From the NCBI GenBank assembly GCA_945860265.1, contig CAMAQF010000001.1:1-64000 (forward strand): a stretch of 64,000 nucleotides of DNA, written 5' to 3'. Of the stretch, positions 52,141 to 61,041 are shown piece after piece. Position 1 is the first letter of the stretch. The number at the start of each line of letters is the position of its first letter. The translations under genes were made by a program, and so were the position numbers. Source of the stretch: Emticicia agri (GTDB lineage: Bacteria; Bacteroidota; Bacteroidia; Cytophagales; Spirosomataceae). The notes beneath the pieces were generated by a model. The model was not told the origin of the DNA. It made no database searches and was given only the letters and a program-made list of their open reading frames with translations.

Positions 52141-53422
52141 ATTAGCCATTTTATATTATTTTGTTGAAATAAAACTATCGAAATGGCTTTATATCCATAA
52201 CATTAGTTTTAGACGAAACTGGATAATCAATAAACTCATTCAACATTGTTCCACAAACTTGTTTTATAAACCTTTTACTCAGAAAAAAAGTGGTTTTGAT
52301 GCGTTTCCTATCATCAATAAAACCATTTTTATGGCCAATTTTGATAGTATCAATACCGTGAATATTAAACTGGAAGAAGCATTAGCGGTTGCGATAAAAT
52401 CGGAAGAAAATCGAGATTTTTCGCCGACTATCAAGGGTGTTACGGTAGGTCTATCATCGGGTACGAGTGGAAACCGAGGCGTGTTTTTGGCAAGTGAAAA
52501 AGAACGAGCCTATTGGGTAGCTTTGGTGTTGGATAGAGTGCTGGGTTTTTCATTAAAAAAACGAAGTGTTGCGTTCTTTTTACGAGCCAACAGCAATCTT
52601 TACGATTCGGTAAAGTCAAAATTATTGGCATTTCATTTCTTTGATTTACTCAATAGTATTGATTTTCATATTGAACACCTAAATACCTTACAACCAAGCA
52701 TTTTAGTGGCACAACCAAGTATGTTGCTAGAACTAGCCAATGCGATTGAAGCAAATAAATTAGTCATAAAGCCCACAAAGATTATTTCAGTAGCGGAAGT
52801 TTTAACTCCAGAAGACAAGGTCTATCTAACGAATGTTTTTAAACAAACTATTCATCAAGTTTATCAATGTACTGAAGGTTTTTTGGCCAGTACGTGCAAA
52901 TACGGAACGCTGCATTTCAACGAAGATTTTCTGATAATAGAAAAGAAATATATCGACAAAGAGCAAAGTAGATTTCACCCAATTATCACCGATTTGAGGC
53001 GGCGTTCACAGCCGATTATTAGATACGAGCTAAACGACATTATTCAAGAAAAAGTGAGTTGCTCGTGCGGCAGTAAATTGATGGCCATTGAAGCTATTGA
53101 AGGACGCTCGGATGATGTTTTAATTTTCAGGAATATTGAAAATCAGGAAGTTAAGATTTTTCCTGACTTTTTCAGACGTGCTATTATTTTAGCCGATAAT
53201 ACAATCAATGATTACGCTTTGATTCAAACTGAGCCTCATCGTTTAATGCTTTACACGAAAAGTAAGCACGAAGATTCATTTCAAATGGCAGGCGAAGCGA
53301 TTCAAGATTTGCTCAAAAAAAATAATATTTTTAAGGTAGAAATAAGTCAAACAAATCATAACCATACCCTTAAAGGCCAAAAACTTAGAAGAATAAAAAA
53401 TGATGTCAGGAAAACCAATTAA
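52130..53422 (+). CDS. Adenylate-forming enzyme, F390 synthetase-related
   Basis: 430 residues of the phenylacetate-CoA ligase/coenzyme F390 synthetase branch of adenylating enzymes. The nucleotide-binding loop is VGLSSGTSGNRGVFLAS, followed by PSILVAQPSMLLELA, QVYQCTEGFLAST and RRRSQPIIRYELNDI, and a Cys pair in KVSCSCGSKLM. It should activate a carboxylate as an acyl-adenylate and pass it to CoA, a carrier or an internal nucleophile. The start overlaps the hydrolase by 11 bases and the end overlaps the KAS III gene by 23, which implies coupled translation. The substrate is unknown. Confidence 0.85.
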   Translation: MFFKLAILYYFVEIKLSKWLYIHNISFRRNWIINKLIQHCSTNLFYKPFTQKKSGFDAFPIINKTIFMANFDSINTVNIKLEEALAVAIKSEENRDFSPTIKGVTVGLSSGTSGNRGVFLASEKERAYWVALVLDRVLGFSLKKRSVAFFLRANSNLYDSVKSKLLAFHFFDLLNSIDFHIEHLNTLQPSILVAQPSMLLELANAIEANKLVIKPTKIISVAEVLTPEDKVYLTNVFKQTIHQVYQCTEGFLASTCKYGTLHFNEDFLIIEKKYIDKEQSRFHPIITDLRRRSQPIIRYELNDIIQEKVSCSCGSKLMAIEAIEGRSDDVLIFRNIENQEVKIFPDFFRRAIILADNTINDYALIQTEPHRLMLYTKSKHEDSFQMAGEAIQDLLKKNNIFKVEISQTNHNHTLKGQKLRRIKNDVRKTN

Positions 53423-54395
53423 AATAGTCGGTTTAGGAAAGTATCTCCCCCAAGAAGTTACATCGACCGATTTAGAGCAAAAATATGGTCTTCCACAGGG
53501 CTGGTCAGAGAAATATTCTGGTGTAAAATCTCGGCATCATATCACATTCGAAACAAATGGATATATGGGAGCAAAAGCCATTGAGCAAGCCTTAGAAAAA
53601 TGCCAAATGGAGCTGAAAGATATTGATATGCTTATTTCGGCAAGTGCGAGTTTTGATTATCCACTGCCAAGCCAATCGAGCATTATTAAGAGTGAACTCA
53701 AAGATGGGATGATTGTCAATATTCCAGCCCTTGATGTCGATTCTAGTTGTTTGAGTTTTGTGAGTGCTTTTGAGATTGCATCGAGTTTGTTGGACGGGAA
53801 AAAGTATAAAAATATTATCATTGTCAGCAGTGAAATTGCTTCCACAGGCATAAACCATAGCAATTGGGAGACTTTAACGCTTTTTGGTGATGGTGCGGTA
53901 GCGGCAATTTTGCAATTCGACCCAAACTCAGATTCGGCTCATATCAAAAGCACCATGCAAACCTATTCGGAAGGCGTTTACGATTCAACTTTCAAAGGTG
54001 GTGGCATGAAATTATTTTTTAAATACAATCCATACGACCCCGAAATACATTCATTTGCCATGAATGGTCGAAAATTGTTAAGGCTGGCCAAAACTCATTT
54101 ACCCGATTTTATTTATGCTTTTTTCGAAGATTTACCCCTCGGCATGGAAGAAACCGATGTTATTATTCCGCACCAAGCTTCAAAACTGGGTGTTTCTATT
54201 TTATCGAATTTATATAAAGTAAAAGAAGATCAAGTTTTGGGCAATTTAGCGACTTGCGGCAACTGTATTGCAGCCTCTATTCCGCTGGTTTTATTTGATG
54301 CGGTGGAATCGGGAACAATCAAACGAGGCGATATTTGTTTCATCATCGGCACCGCTGCTGGCTTTTCAATTGGAGGGCTTTTGTTGAAATTTTAG
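53400..54395 (+). CDS. 3-oxoacyl-ACP synthase III family (FabH/OleA-like) condensing enzyme
   Basis: 331 residues with the full KAS III triad: Cys117 in LDVDSSCLSFVSAF, His258 in VIIPHQASK, and Asn288 in TCGNCIAASIPLVL. The N-terminal LGKYLPQEVTSTDLEQKYG and GVKSRHHITFETNGYMGAKA are typical of stand-alone FabH-like enzymes of biosynthetic clusters rather than housekeeping FabH. Such enzymes condense acyl-CoA or acyl-ACP units, either with malonyl-ACP or, as in OleA, head-to-head. Its place between an adenylating enzyme and a Rieske oxygenase, with overlapping genes, marks it as the likely chain-building step of the operon. Confidence 0.87.
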   Translation: MMSGKPIKIVGLGKYLPQEVTSTDLEQKYGLPQGWSEKYSGVKSRHHITFETNGYMGAKAIEQALEKCQMELKDIDMLISASASFDYPLPSQSSIIKSELKDGMIVNIPALDVDSSCLSFVSAFEIASSLLDGKKYKNIIIVSSEIASTGINHSNWETLTLFGDGAVAAILQFDPNSDSAHIKSTMQTYSEGVYDSTFKGGGMKLFFKYNPYDPEIHSFAMNGRKLLRLAKTHLPDFIYAFFEDLPLGMEETDVIIPHQASKLGVSILSNLYKVKEDQVLGNLATCGNCIAASIPLVLFDAVESGTIKRGDICFIIGTAAGFSIGGLLLKF

Positions 54396-54462
54396 CAGAT
54401 TTATTGCACAATTACGTCGGCGAACCGATTTCTAAATTGTGTATGATAAACATCACAAAACA

Positions 54463-55500
54463 ATGTTTAATAATATAGGAGGATTAATAAAATATTGGCA
54501 TGTAATTGCCTTATCGAGCGAGCTAAAAGAAAGCAAATCTTTGAAGCGAAATCTTTATCATGAGCCCGTTCTAATATGGAGAGATAAAGCTTTGAAAATT
54601 CATGCTTTGTTGGATGTTTGTTCGCACAAAAAAGCTCCCTTAGAAGTTTGTGATTTTGCTCAAAACCATGTTTTATGCCAATATCATGGCTGGAAATACA
54701 ATGATGAAGGACGATTAATTGATATTCCGAGTTCGCAGCATTTGATTCATAAAATGAAGTGCAAAGTTGATAATTACCCAATTATCGAACAAAATGGCTT
54801 CATTTGGATATATTTAGATACAGAAAATATACCGACTACCTCGCCCGAAACACTGAGCGAAGTTTCAGACGAAAACTGGAAACATTACCAAACGTCGATG
54901 CTTTTTGAGACAAACGAAGAACTTTTGGTCGAAAATTTCATGGATGCTACCCACACTCCAACGGTGCATGATAAGCTAATTAGAGACAATGATAAAAAGG
55001 TAAAACATTCGATTAAAATTACCCAAACCAGCGAAACAGTCCATGTCGGTTACGCTGAAACCAACGAAAAAATAGGCCTGGGACTCGATTGGATGTTAGG
55101 CGGAAACTTGACGGTTTCGCACACCGATGAGTTTCTGATACCTAATTTGGTAAGAGTCAATTATTACATCAACAAAATTCATCGTTTTCAGGCTTTTATT
55201 GCTTGTACTCCGCTGCAAGATGGCAAAACTATTGCTTTTGTGCGGCTATCATTTCAGTTTAAGTGGTTCAATAAATTGATAAAATTGGTCATTCCATTTT
55301 TGGCAAAAAAGGTTTTGAAGCAAGATTTTATAATTACTCAAAAACAGTTTGCCAATATGCAAATTTTCAAAGACAAACCCGACCAAAACATAGATTACGA
55401 CGCCATGCACAACAAAGTGAAAAAGATAAGAAACAACAAGATTAATAATTTGCCAACAAGTGACGAAACCACAACCCAGCAAATTGATTTGACTTTATAA
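54463..55500 (+). CDS. Rieske [2Fe-2S] non-heme iron oxygenase
   Basis: 345 residues from the ATG at 54463 (MFNNIGGLIKYWHVIAL); an upstream GTG eight codons earlier is less likely. The Rieske cluster ligands are Cys53-His55 (DVCSHKKAPLE) and Cys72-His75 (LCQYHGWKYNDEG). The mononuclear iron site is ENFMDATHTPTVHD (Asp161, His164, His169). The C-terminal half is the helix-grip domain of ring-hydroxylating oxygenase alpha subunits. It would hydroxylate, desaturate or demethylate a hydrophobic substrate using electrons from a reductase encoded elsewhere. It is the fifth gene of the operon, 67 bases after the KAS III gene. Confidence 0.88.
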   Translation: MFNNIGGLIKYWHVIALSSELKESKSLKRNLYHEPVLIWRDKALKIHALLDVCSHKKAPLEVCDFAQNHVLCQYHGWKYNDEGRLIDIPSSQHLIHKMKCKVDNYPIIEQNGFIWIYLDTENIPTTSPETLSEVSDENWKHYQTSMLFETNEELLVENFMDATHTPTVHDKLIRDNDKKVKHSIKITQTSETVHVGYAETNEKIGLGLDWMLGGNLTVSHTDEFLIPNLVRVNYYINKIHRFQAFIACTPLQDGKTIAFVRLSFQFKWFNKLIKLVIPFLAKKVLKQDFIITQKQFANMQIFKDKPDQNIDYDAMHNKVKKIRNNKINNLPTSDETTTQQIDLTL

Positions 55501-55534
55501 TTAGTTCATTTGTGGCATTAAAAATACCTTAATC

Positions 55535-56617
55535 TTGGCAAATTCATTTTTTGAAAAAATAAATTATTCGGCTTGTAATGAAGATAGCGAATCAGAAAGA
55601 AAAGCTTTGCGACTGACGACCAATGATACAGTTTTATGTATCACAGGAAGTGGTGCAAGGCCGCTTGATTTGTTGGTCGATAATCCCGAAAAGATAATTA
55701 GCGTTGATTTTAATGCTACTCAAAACCATCTTTTGGCTCTGAAAATTGCTGCTTACAAATCGCTTAATTATGTCGAATTCAAATCGTTTATTGGCTTAGA
55801 AAATAAGTTTTTTCGAGAAGATTTATACAAAAAACTCAATTATTTGCTCACATCTCCACAGGTTTTATATTGGAATACAAACTTTAATCTGATTGAAAAT
55901 GGGCTTTTGTATTGCGGAATGTGGGAATTATTTCTGAGAATGATAGCCAAAGCTGCATTTTTCAGAAGAAAATCCATTACAAAACTAATGGCGTCAGAAA
56001 CATTGGAAATCCAACGAGAATATTGGTCAAAGCATTGGGATAATGTTATTTGGAAATCGTTTCTGAAACTCGTTTCTAATCGTTTTTTATGGACAATAAT
56101 TATTCGTGAACCGGGTGCATTATTAATTCCGAAGGAGTTTGATGTTTACGAATACATGCGATCTCGAATGAATCATTTGTCCAGTAATCATGTTTTGCGT
56201 ACTAATCATTTTGCCAATCTTTTGTTTTATGGCGAATATAAATCAGATTGTATTTTGCCTTTGCATCTGAGAGAAGAAAACTTTGAAAGTATCAAAAAGC
56301 AAGCAAATAAAATCGAAATTATTACTGATTCTTTGCTCAATGTGCTTGATAATAAGCAATTGACTGAATCAATTACGGCTTATTCATTGTCTGATTTTTC
56401 TTCGTATGCCGACACTAAAATGTATCATGGAATTTGGACAAAAATCATTCAAAACTCAGCCAATGGCACCAAATTTTGCGAACGCTTTTTCTTGGTAAAA
56501 CGTCAGCCCGAAATTATTCACCAACAAATCAAAAGAGATTTTTTACTAGAAAAACAGCTATCTGACCAAGATCTTACGGCCATCTATACTTTCTGTGTGG
56601 GAAAATTGAGTAAATAA
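55535..56617 (+). CDS. DUF3419 (BtaA-like) SAM-dependent 3-amino-3-carboxypropyl transferase
   Basis: 360 residues, starting with TTG (55535-55537): ANSFFEKINYSACNEDSESE. The SAM-binding Rossmann motifs are VLCITGSGARPLDLL and ISVDFNATQNHLLALKIAA, both characteristic of the BtaA/DUF3419 family, and REPGALLIPKEFDVYEYMRSR is in the second half. BtaA moves the 3-amino-3-carboxypropyl group of SAM to the hydroxyl of diacylglycerol, the first step to betaine lipids. Here no BtaB N-methyltransferase is adjacent, and the acceptor may be the operon's own product. It is the last gene of the operon, 34 bases after the Rieske gene. Confidence 0.85.
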   Translation: MANSFFEKINYSACNEDSESERKALRLTTNDTVLCITGSGARPLDLLVDNPEKIISVDFNATQNHLLALKIAAYKSLNYVEFKSFIGLENKFFREDLYKKLNYLLTSPQVLYWNTNFNLIENGLLYCGMWELFLRMIAKAAFFRRKSITKLMASETLEIQREYWSKHWDNVIWKSFLKLVSNRFLWTIIIREPGALLIPKEFDVYEYMRSRMNHLSSNHVLRTNHFANLLFYGEYKSDCILPLHLREENFESIKKQANKIEIITDSLLNVLDNKQLTESITAYSLSDFSSYADTKMYHGIWTKIIQNSANGTKFCERFFLVKRQPEIIHQQIKRDFLLEKQLSDQDLTAIYTFCVGKLSK

Positions 56618-56737
56618 TCTTTTCGAAACAAAGTATTCTTCAAAACATCTATCATAATTTCAAGTTTAGCGGATAAACCATTTGGCATACTAACTTTTTA
56701 TTCGTTTTTTTGGTATCAAAACATCAACACTTTTACT

Positions 56738-59572
56738 ATGAAAAAAAATCTATTAGCAGCTGCGGCTGTATGTGTGTTTATTAATCTCGGATTTAGCCAA
56801 GCTCGCTTGGTCGAAAAAGTCGAAAAAAAAGGGAGTGAATTGGTCATTCCTTACGAAAAATATGTTTTTCCTAACGGCCTCACGCTCGTTGTGCATGAAG
56901 ACAACAGCGACCCAATCGTACACGTCGATGTAACTTATCACGTAGGTAGTGCAAGAGAAGAAATCAAAAAGAGCGGTTTTGCTCACTTTTTTGAACACAT
57001 GATGTTTCAAGGAAGCGATAATGTAGGCGATGAGCAACATTTCAAAATCGTAACAGCGGCGGGCGGAACGCTCAATGGTAGCACCAACCTCGACAGAACC
57101 AATTATTATGAAACTGTTCCGAACAATCAACTCGAAAAGATGCTTTGGCTCGAAGCTGACCGTATGGGATTTTTGTTGGATGCCGTTACTCAGAAGAAAT
57201 TTGAGGTTCAACGCAGCACAGTAAAAAACGAAAGAGGACAAAATTACGATAACCGTCCTTATGGTTTAGTTAGCGAATTTACGAGCAAAAACCTCTATCC
57301 TTATGGACACCCATACAGCTGGTTGACAATTGGTTATTTGGAAGATTTGGACAGGGTTGACGTAAACGATTTGAAAAAATTCTTTTTACGTTGGTACGGC
57401 CCAAATAATGCCACATTGACCATCGGTGGCGATGTAAAAGCAGCCAATGTAGTGAAAATGGTTGATAAATATTTTGGAAATATTCCTGCTGGGCCAGCGG
57501 TTGAAAAAACTGTATTGCCAGCTGTAAAATTATCGGGCGATAGATACGCATCTTTTATTGACAATTATGCTCGTTTGCCAATTTTATCAAAAACCTATCC
57601 AACTGTTCCGAATTATGATAAAGACATGGGAGCCTTATCTTGCCTTGCTCAAATATTAGGTCAAGGCAAAAACTCAATTCTTTATCAACAAATGGTAAAA
57701 AACCAAAAAGCAATTTCGGCTAGTGGTTTTAGCCGTTTTAGTGAGTTGGCTGGGGAGTTTTCATTCCAAATTACACCTTATCCAGGCAATTCGCTTGCAA
57801 AGATGGATAGTTTATTCAAACAATCATTATTGGTTTTTGAAAAACGTGGCGTAACCGACGAAGACATCGAGAAATTTAAAGGCGGTATCGAAGCTCAATA
57901 TATCAATGGTCTGCAAAGTGTATCAGGAAAAGTGAGCCAATTGGCCGCTTTCAATACTTTCACGAGTAACCCAAATATGATTGGTAAATTATTGGATATG
58001 TACCGCTCAGTAACCAAAGAAGACGTTTGGAGAGTTTATAACCAATATTTGAAAGATAAACCAAGCGTTACTATCAGCGTTTTGACAAAAGGACAAACAG
58101 TAAAACCAGCCGCACCTGATAATTATACGATTGAAACGCAAAACTATACAGCTCCAAATTCTGGCTACGATGGTTTGAAATACACAAAAGCAAAAGACAC
58201 TTTTGAAAGAAACAAAACTCCAGGAAATGGGTCAAATCCAGTAGTAAAAGTGCCGCCATTCTGGAAAAACGATTTGCCAAGTGGCATCAAAATTATTGGG
58301 ACGGCCACAAACGAACTACCAACGGTGACAATTTCAATTTCAATACCGGGTGGGCATTTGGCTCAAGCAAGCGATACTTCTAAAATTGGTTTAGCGGGTA
58401 TGGTTTCTGATATGCTCAACGAAGACACCAAAAAATACACGGCCGAGCAAATGGCGGTTGAACTTCAAAAATTGGGAAGTTTTATCAGCGTTTCACCCTC
58501 GGTAGATGGTATCAACTTTAATATCCAATGTTTGAAGAAAAATGTTGATAAAACATTGGAGTTGTTAGATGAAAAAATGTTTAGTCCAAACTTTACGGCT
58601 GACGCTTTTAATCGTTTACAAAAACAATCATTAGAAGGCTTTAAACAATTAAAATCTCAACCAGCGGCCATTGCTTCTACTGTGATTGACAAACTTAATT
58701 ACGGCACAGGTAATATTTTAGGATTAAGCGATAACGGCACAGAAAGTACTGTTAAAAGACTTAGCTTAAAAGATGTTCAGGCCTATTACGATAATTACAT
58801 GACATCACAAGGCACGAAAGTGGTTGTTGTAGGCGATATTACAGAAGGTGAAATATTGCCAAAATTGTCTTTTTTGAACAAATTACCGGACAAAAAAATC
58901 AATATAGCCAATCCAGCACCTGCTCCTGCTATTTCAAAAACTCAAATTTATTTGATTGATGTACCGAAAGCTGCTCAAACCGAATTTAGAATAAGTAGTA
59001 TTACAGGCTTAAAATACGATGCAACTGGCGAATACTACAAGGCAGGTTTGATGAATTTTGCTCTCGGCGGAGCATTTAATAGCCGTGTAAACCTCAACTT
59101 GCGTGAAGACAAAGGTTGGACTTACGGTGCACGTGCGGGTTTTTCGGGAGATAAATATACTGGCGAGTACCAATTTAGTTCTGGAATCCGTGCAAATGCT
59201 ACCGACAGTGCATTGGTAGAAGTAATGAAAGAATTGAAAAACTATGCAGTCAACGGCATTTCTGCCGAAGAATTGGCTTTTACGAAAAGTGCCATCGGCC
59301 AACAAGATGCCTTGCGTTACGAAACGGGCAACCAAAAAGCAGGTTTTATTGGTCGTATTCTGACTTATGGCTTACCGGCTAATTTTGTAGAAACACAAAA
59401 CAAAATTTTAGCATCACTTAGCAAAAAAGAAGCTGATGCACTAGCTAAAAAATGGATTAATCCTGATAAAATGAATATTTTATTGGTAGGAGATAAAGCC
59501 AAAATTTTACCTAGCCTACAAAAACTTGGGTATGATATTGTAGAATTAGATATTGATGGCAATAGAAAGTAA
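56738..59572 (+). CDS. Secreted two-domain M16 zinc peptidase
   Basis: 944 residues with a signal peptide (MKKNLLAAAAVCVFINLGFSQA). The first M16 pair has the zinc site FAHFFEHMMFQG (H-F-F-E-H near residue 87) and distal Glu region TVKNERGQNYDN. The second pair (residues about 500-940) lacks HxxEH but keeps the fold (AGLMNFALGGAFNSRVNLNL, EDKGWTYGARAGFSGD). This is the pitrilysin-type layout in which the inactive half closes the chamber over peptides. It is exported, unlike the M16 protein at 9162. It lies downstream of the biosynthetic operon but 120 bases away, with its own terminator, so it is probably unrelated. Confidence 0.93.
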   Translation: MKKNLLAAAAVCVFINLGFSQARLVEKVEKKGSELVIPYEKYVFPNGLTLVVHEDNSDPIVHVDVTYHVGSAREEIKKSGFAHFFEHMMFQGSDNVGDEQHFKIVTAAGGTLNGSTNLDRTNYYETVPNNQLEKMLWLEADRMGFLLDAVTQKKFEVQRSTVKNERGQNYDNRPYGLVSEFTSKNLYPYGHPYSWLTIGYLEDLDRVDVNDLKKFFLRWYGPNNATLTIGGDVKAANVVKMVDKYFGNIPAGPAVEKTVLPAVKLSGDRYASFIDNYARLPILSKTYPTVPNYDKDMGALSCLAQILGQGKNSILYQQMVKNQKAISASGFSRFSELAGEFSFQITPYPGNSLAKMDSLFKQSLLVFEKRGVTDEDIEKFKGGIEAQYINGLQSVSGKVSQLAAFNTFTSNPNMIGKLLDMYRSVTKEDVWRVYNQYLKDKPSVTISVLTKGQTVKPAAPDNYTIETQNYTAPNSGYDGLKYTKAKDTFERNKTPGNGSNPVVKVPPFWKNDLPSGIKIIGTATNELPTVTISISIPGGHLAQASDTSKIGLAGMVSDMLNEDTKKYTAEQMAVELQKLGSFISVSPSVDGINFNIQCLKKNVDKTLELLDEKMFSPNFTADAFNRLQKQSLEGFKQLKSQPAAIASTVIDKLNYGTGNILGLSDNGTESTVKRLSLKDVQAYYDNYMTSQGTKVVVVGDITEGEILPKLSFLNKLPDKKINIANPAPAPAISKTQIYLIDVPKAAQTEFRISSITGLKYDATGEYYKAGLMNFALGGAFNSRVNLNLREDKGWTYGARAGFSGDKYTGEYQFSSGIRANATDSALVEVMKELKNYAVNGISAEELAFTKSAIGQQDALRYETGNQKAGFIGRILTYGLPANFVETQNKILASLSKKEADALAKKWINPDKMNILLVGDKAKILPSLQKLGYDIVELDIDGNRK

Positions 59573-59593
59573 GTTTTAAATTTAGCATAAAAT

Positions 59594-59625
59594 AAAAAAG
59601 ATGGTCATAATGACCATCTTTTTTT
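59594..59625. terminator. Bidirectional terminator between the M16 gene and tRNA-Arg
   Basis: A-run, GATGGTCA / TGACCATC stem with a TAA loop, then a T-run at 59621-59625. It ends the M16 transcript on the plus strand and the tRNA transcript on the minus strand. Confidence 0.85.
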
Positions 59626-59626
59626 G

Positions 59627-59698
59627 TGTCCTCGAAGGGATTCGAACCCCCATCGTCAGAACCGGAATCTAAAATTCTATCCATTGAACTACGAGGAC
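59627..59698 (-). tRNA. tRNA-Arg (anticodon CCG)
   Basis: 72 bases. Acceptor stem GTCCTCG / CGAGGAC, D arm GTTC-AATGGATA-GAAT, anticodon stem TTAGA / TCTGA around loop TTCCGGT (anticodon CCG), T arm GGGGGTTCGAATCCC, discriminator A. The 3' CCA is not encoded. A terminator follows on the minus strand. Confidence 0.92.
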
Positions 59699-59774
59699 AT
59701 TGTTTTTAACTTGTTTGCTGAACCCATATCGGCAAAATCGAAACAGCAGCTCCACTGCGGCAGTCGCATTGTCT

Positions 59775-59817
59775 AAAATCGGGCGGCATTCCGCTCTATC
59801 CATTAAACTACGAGGAC
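59775..59817 (-). pseudogene. Truncated tRNA-Arg-like 5' half
   Basis: The minus strand begins GTCCTCGTAGTTTAATGGAT, nearly identical to the first 20 bases of the intact tRNA-Arg 80 bases away. A D arm and a weak anticodon stem (GGAAT / ATTTT, 8-base loop) can be drawn, but no T arm or matching 3' acceptor strand follows. It appears to be a partial duplication or a decayed tandem tRNA. Confidence 0.7.
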
Positions 59818-59853
59818 AATGTTTTTGCAAATTTACAAAAAAACTTTGTGTAA

Positions 59854-60369
59854 TTACACCATAAATAACTCTTTCAATTCGATCGCCTCTGCAGGTTTCA
59901 TTCTTCCTGCCAAAACTAATCTAAGCTGACGACGCCGCAATGCACCTGCAAAAAGCTCTTTTTCTTCGTCGGTTTCTGGCTCAACGGGCGGAACCTCAAT
60001 TGGGCGACCAGTTTGGTCAACCGCAACAAATGTCAAAAAGGCTTTATTCGTATGGATTTTTGTTCCCGCAGGAATATTTTCGGCCCAAACTTCAACTACT
60101 ACTTCAAGCGATGAATTGAAAGCACGAGTCACTTTAGATTGTAAGGTAACCACACTTCCGAGCGGAATAGCTTCCTTAAACTGCACATTATCAACCGAAG
60201 CGGTCACCACGATACGGTTACAGTGCTTTTGGGCGGCAATTGCCCCTGCAATATCGAGTAATCTCATTAAATTACCTCCCATCAGATTACCAAGTGTATT
60301 GGTATCATTCGGAAAAATCATTTCGGTCATTACCGTTAAAGATTCATTTGCTTTCTTTGGTTTTGGCAT
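59854..60369 (-). CDS. Acyl-CoA thioesterase (hot-dog fold, YciA-like)
   Basis: 171 residues. The hot-dog domain has VMTEMIFPNDTNTLGNLMGG, RLLDIAGAIAAQKHC and VTASVDNVQFKEAIPLGSVV with the catalytic Asn/Asp region near the helix, followed by VVVEVWAEN and THKAFLTFVAVD-like segments. The C-terminal tail (EEKELFAGALRRRQLRLVL) is the usual extension of acyl-CoA hydrolases such as YciA/BACH. It cleaves acyl-CoA to free acid and CoA in the cytoplasm. It is downstream of the methyltransferase gene on the same strand, 25 bases apart. Confidence 0.88.
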   Translation of the reverse strand: MPKPKKANESLTVMTEMIFPNDTNTLGNLMGGNLMRLLDIAGAIAAQKHCNRIVVTASVDNVQFKEAIPLGSVVTLQSKVTRAFNSSLEVVVEVWAENIPAGTKIHTNKAFLTFVAVDQTGRPIEVPPVEPETDEEKELFAGALRRRQLRLVLAGRMKPAEAIELKELFMV

Positions 60370-60394
60370 TTTTAAAGTTTGTTCGGAAATTTTT

Positions 60395-60979
60395 TTATTT
60401 GCTGAGAAAATTTATAAATAGTTCGTTACCAGCACGTGAAGGTATTGAATTGGTGCATTTTTCGAGAGTTTTTAAAACAAAATATTGACTAAAATAAAGA
60501 ATATATTCTTCTTTTGTACCTCCAAATGGTGGCCCCTCTACAAATTCACGCCCGAATAATAAACCAACTAAACGCCCACTTGGTTTGAGTAGCTCGCTCA
60601 TTTTTTGAGCATACTTGTGGCGTAAAATTGGGTCAATAGCACAGAAAAATGTTTGTTCAACAATTAAATCATAAGTACCCGAATGTTCAAAAAAATCTTG
60701 ATGAATCATGCGACAAATGCCTTTTTCGATAGAATTTTTAAGTTTTTCTTGCAAATTATGTACCATAACGCCTGAAATGTCAATCAGCGTAAGGTTCGTA
60801 AATCCTTGTTGAAGCAAATATTCTGCCTCATAAGCATTTCCACAACCTGGAATCAAAATTGCCACTGATTTATCGGTCAGTTGGTCGAAATAATCTTTCA
60901 AAGCTGGACTAACATTTCCTACATCCCAACCTGTTTGTGATTTTTCGTAGCGTTCGCTCCAATATTGGTCGTTGAGCAT
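60395..60979 (-). CDS. TPMT-family SAM-dependent methyltransferase
   Basis: 194 residues. The thiopurine S-methyltransferase-like signature is complete: YWSERYEKSQTGWDVGNVSP, the SAM loop ILIPGCGNAYEAEYLLQQGF, LTLIDISGVMV, YDLIVEQTFFCAIDP and GRLVGLLFGREFVEGPPFGG. In bacteria this family methylates sulfur, selenium or tellurium compounds or small thiols; the physiological substrate is unknown. Divergent from the amidase gene, with a thioesterase gene downstream. Confidence 0.88.
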   Translation of the reverse strand: MLNDQYWSERYEKSQTGWDVGNVSPALKDYFDQLTDKSVAILIPGCGNAYEAEYLLQQGFTNLTLIDISGVMVHNLQEKLKNSIEKGICRMIHQDFFEHSGTYDLIVEQTFFCAIDPILRHKYAQKMSELLKPSGRLVGLLFGREFVEGPPFGGTKEEYILYFSQYFVLKTLEKCTNSIPSRAGNELFINFLSK

Positions 60980-61041
60980 ATATTTTTAATTTTTGTGCAA
61001 AACAACTAACTTCGTACGAAGAATCCTAATCTCATTCATTG

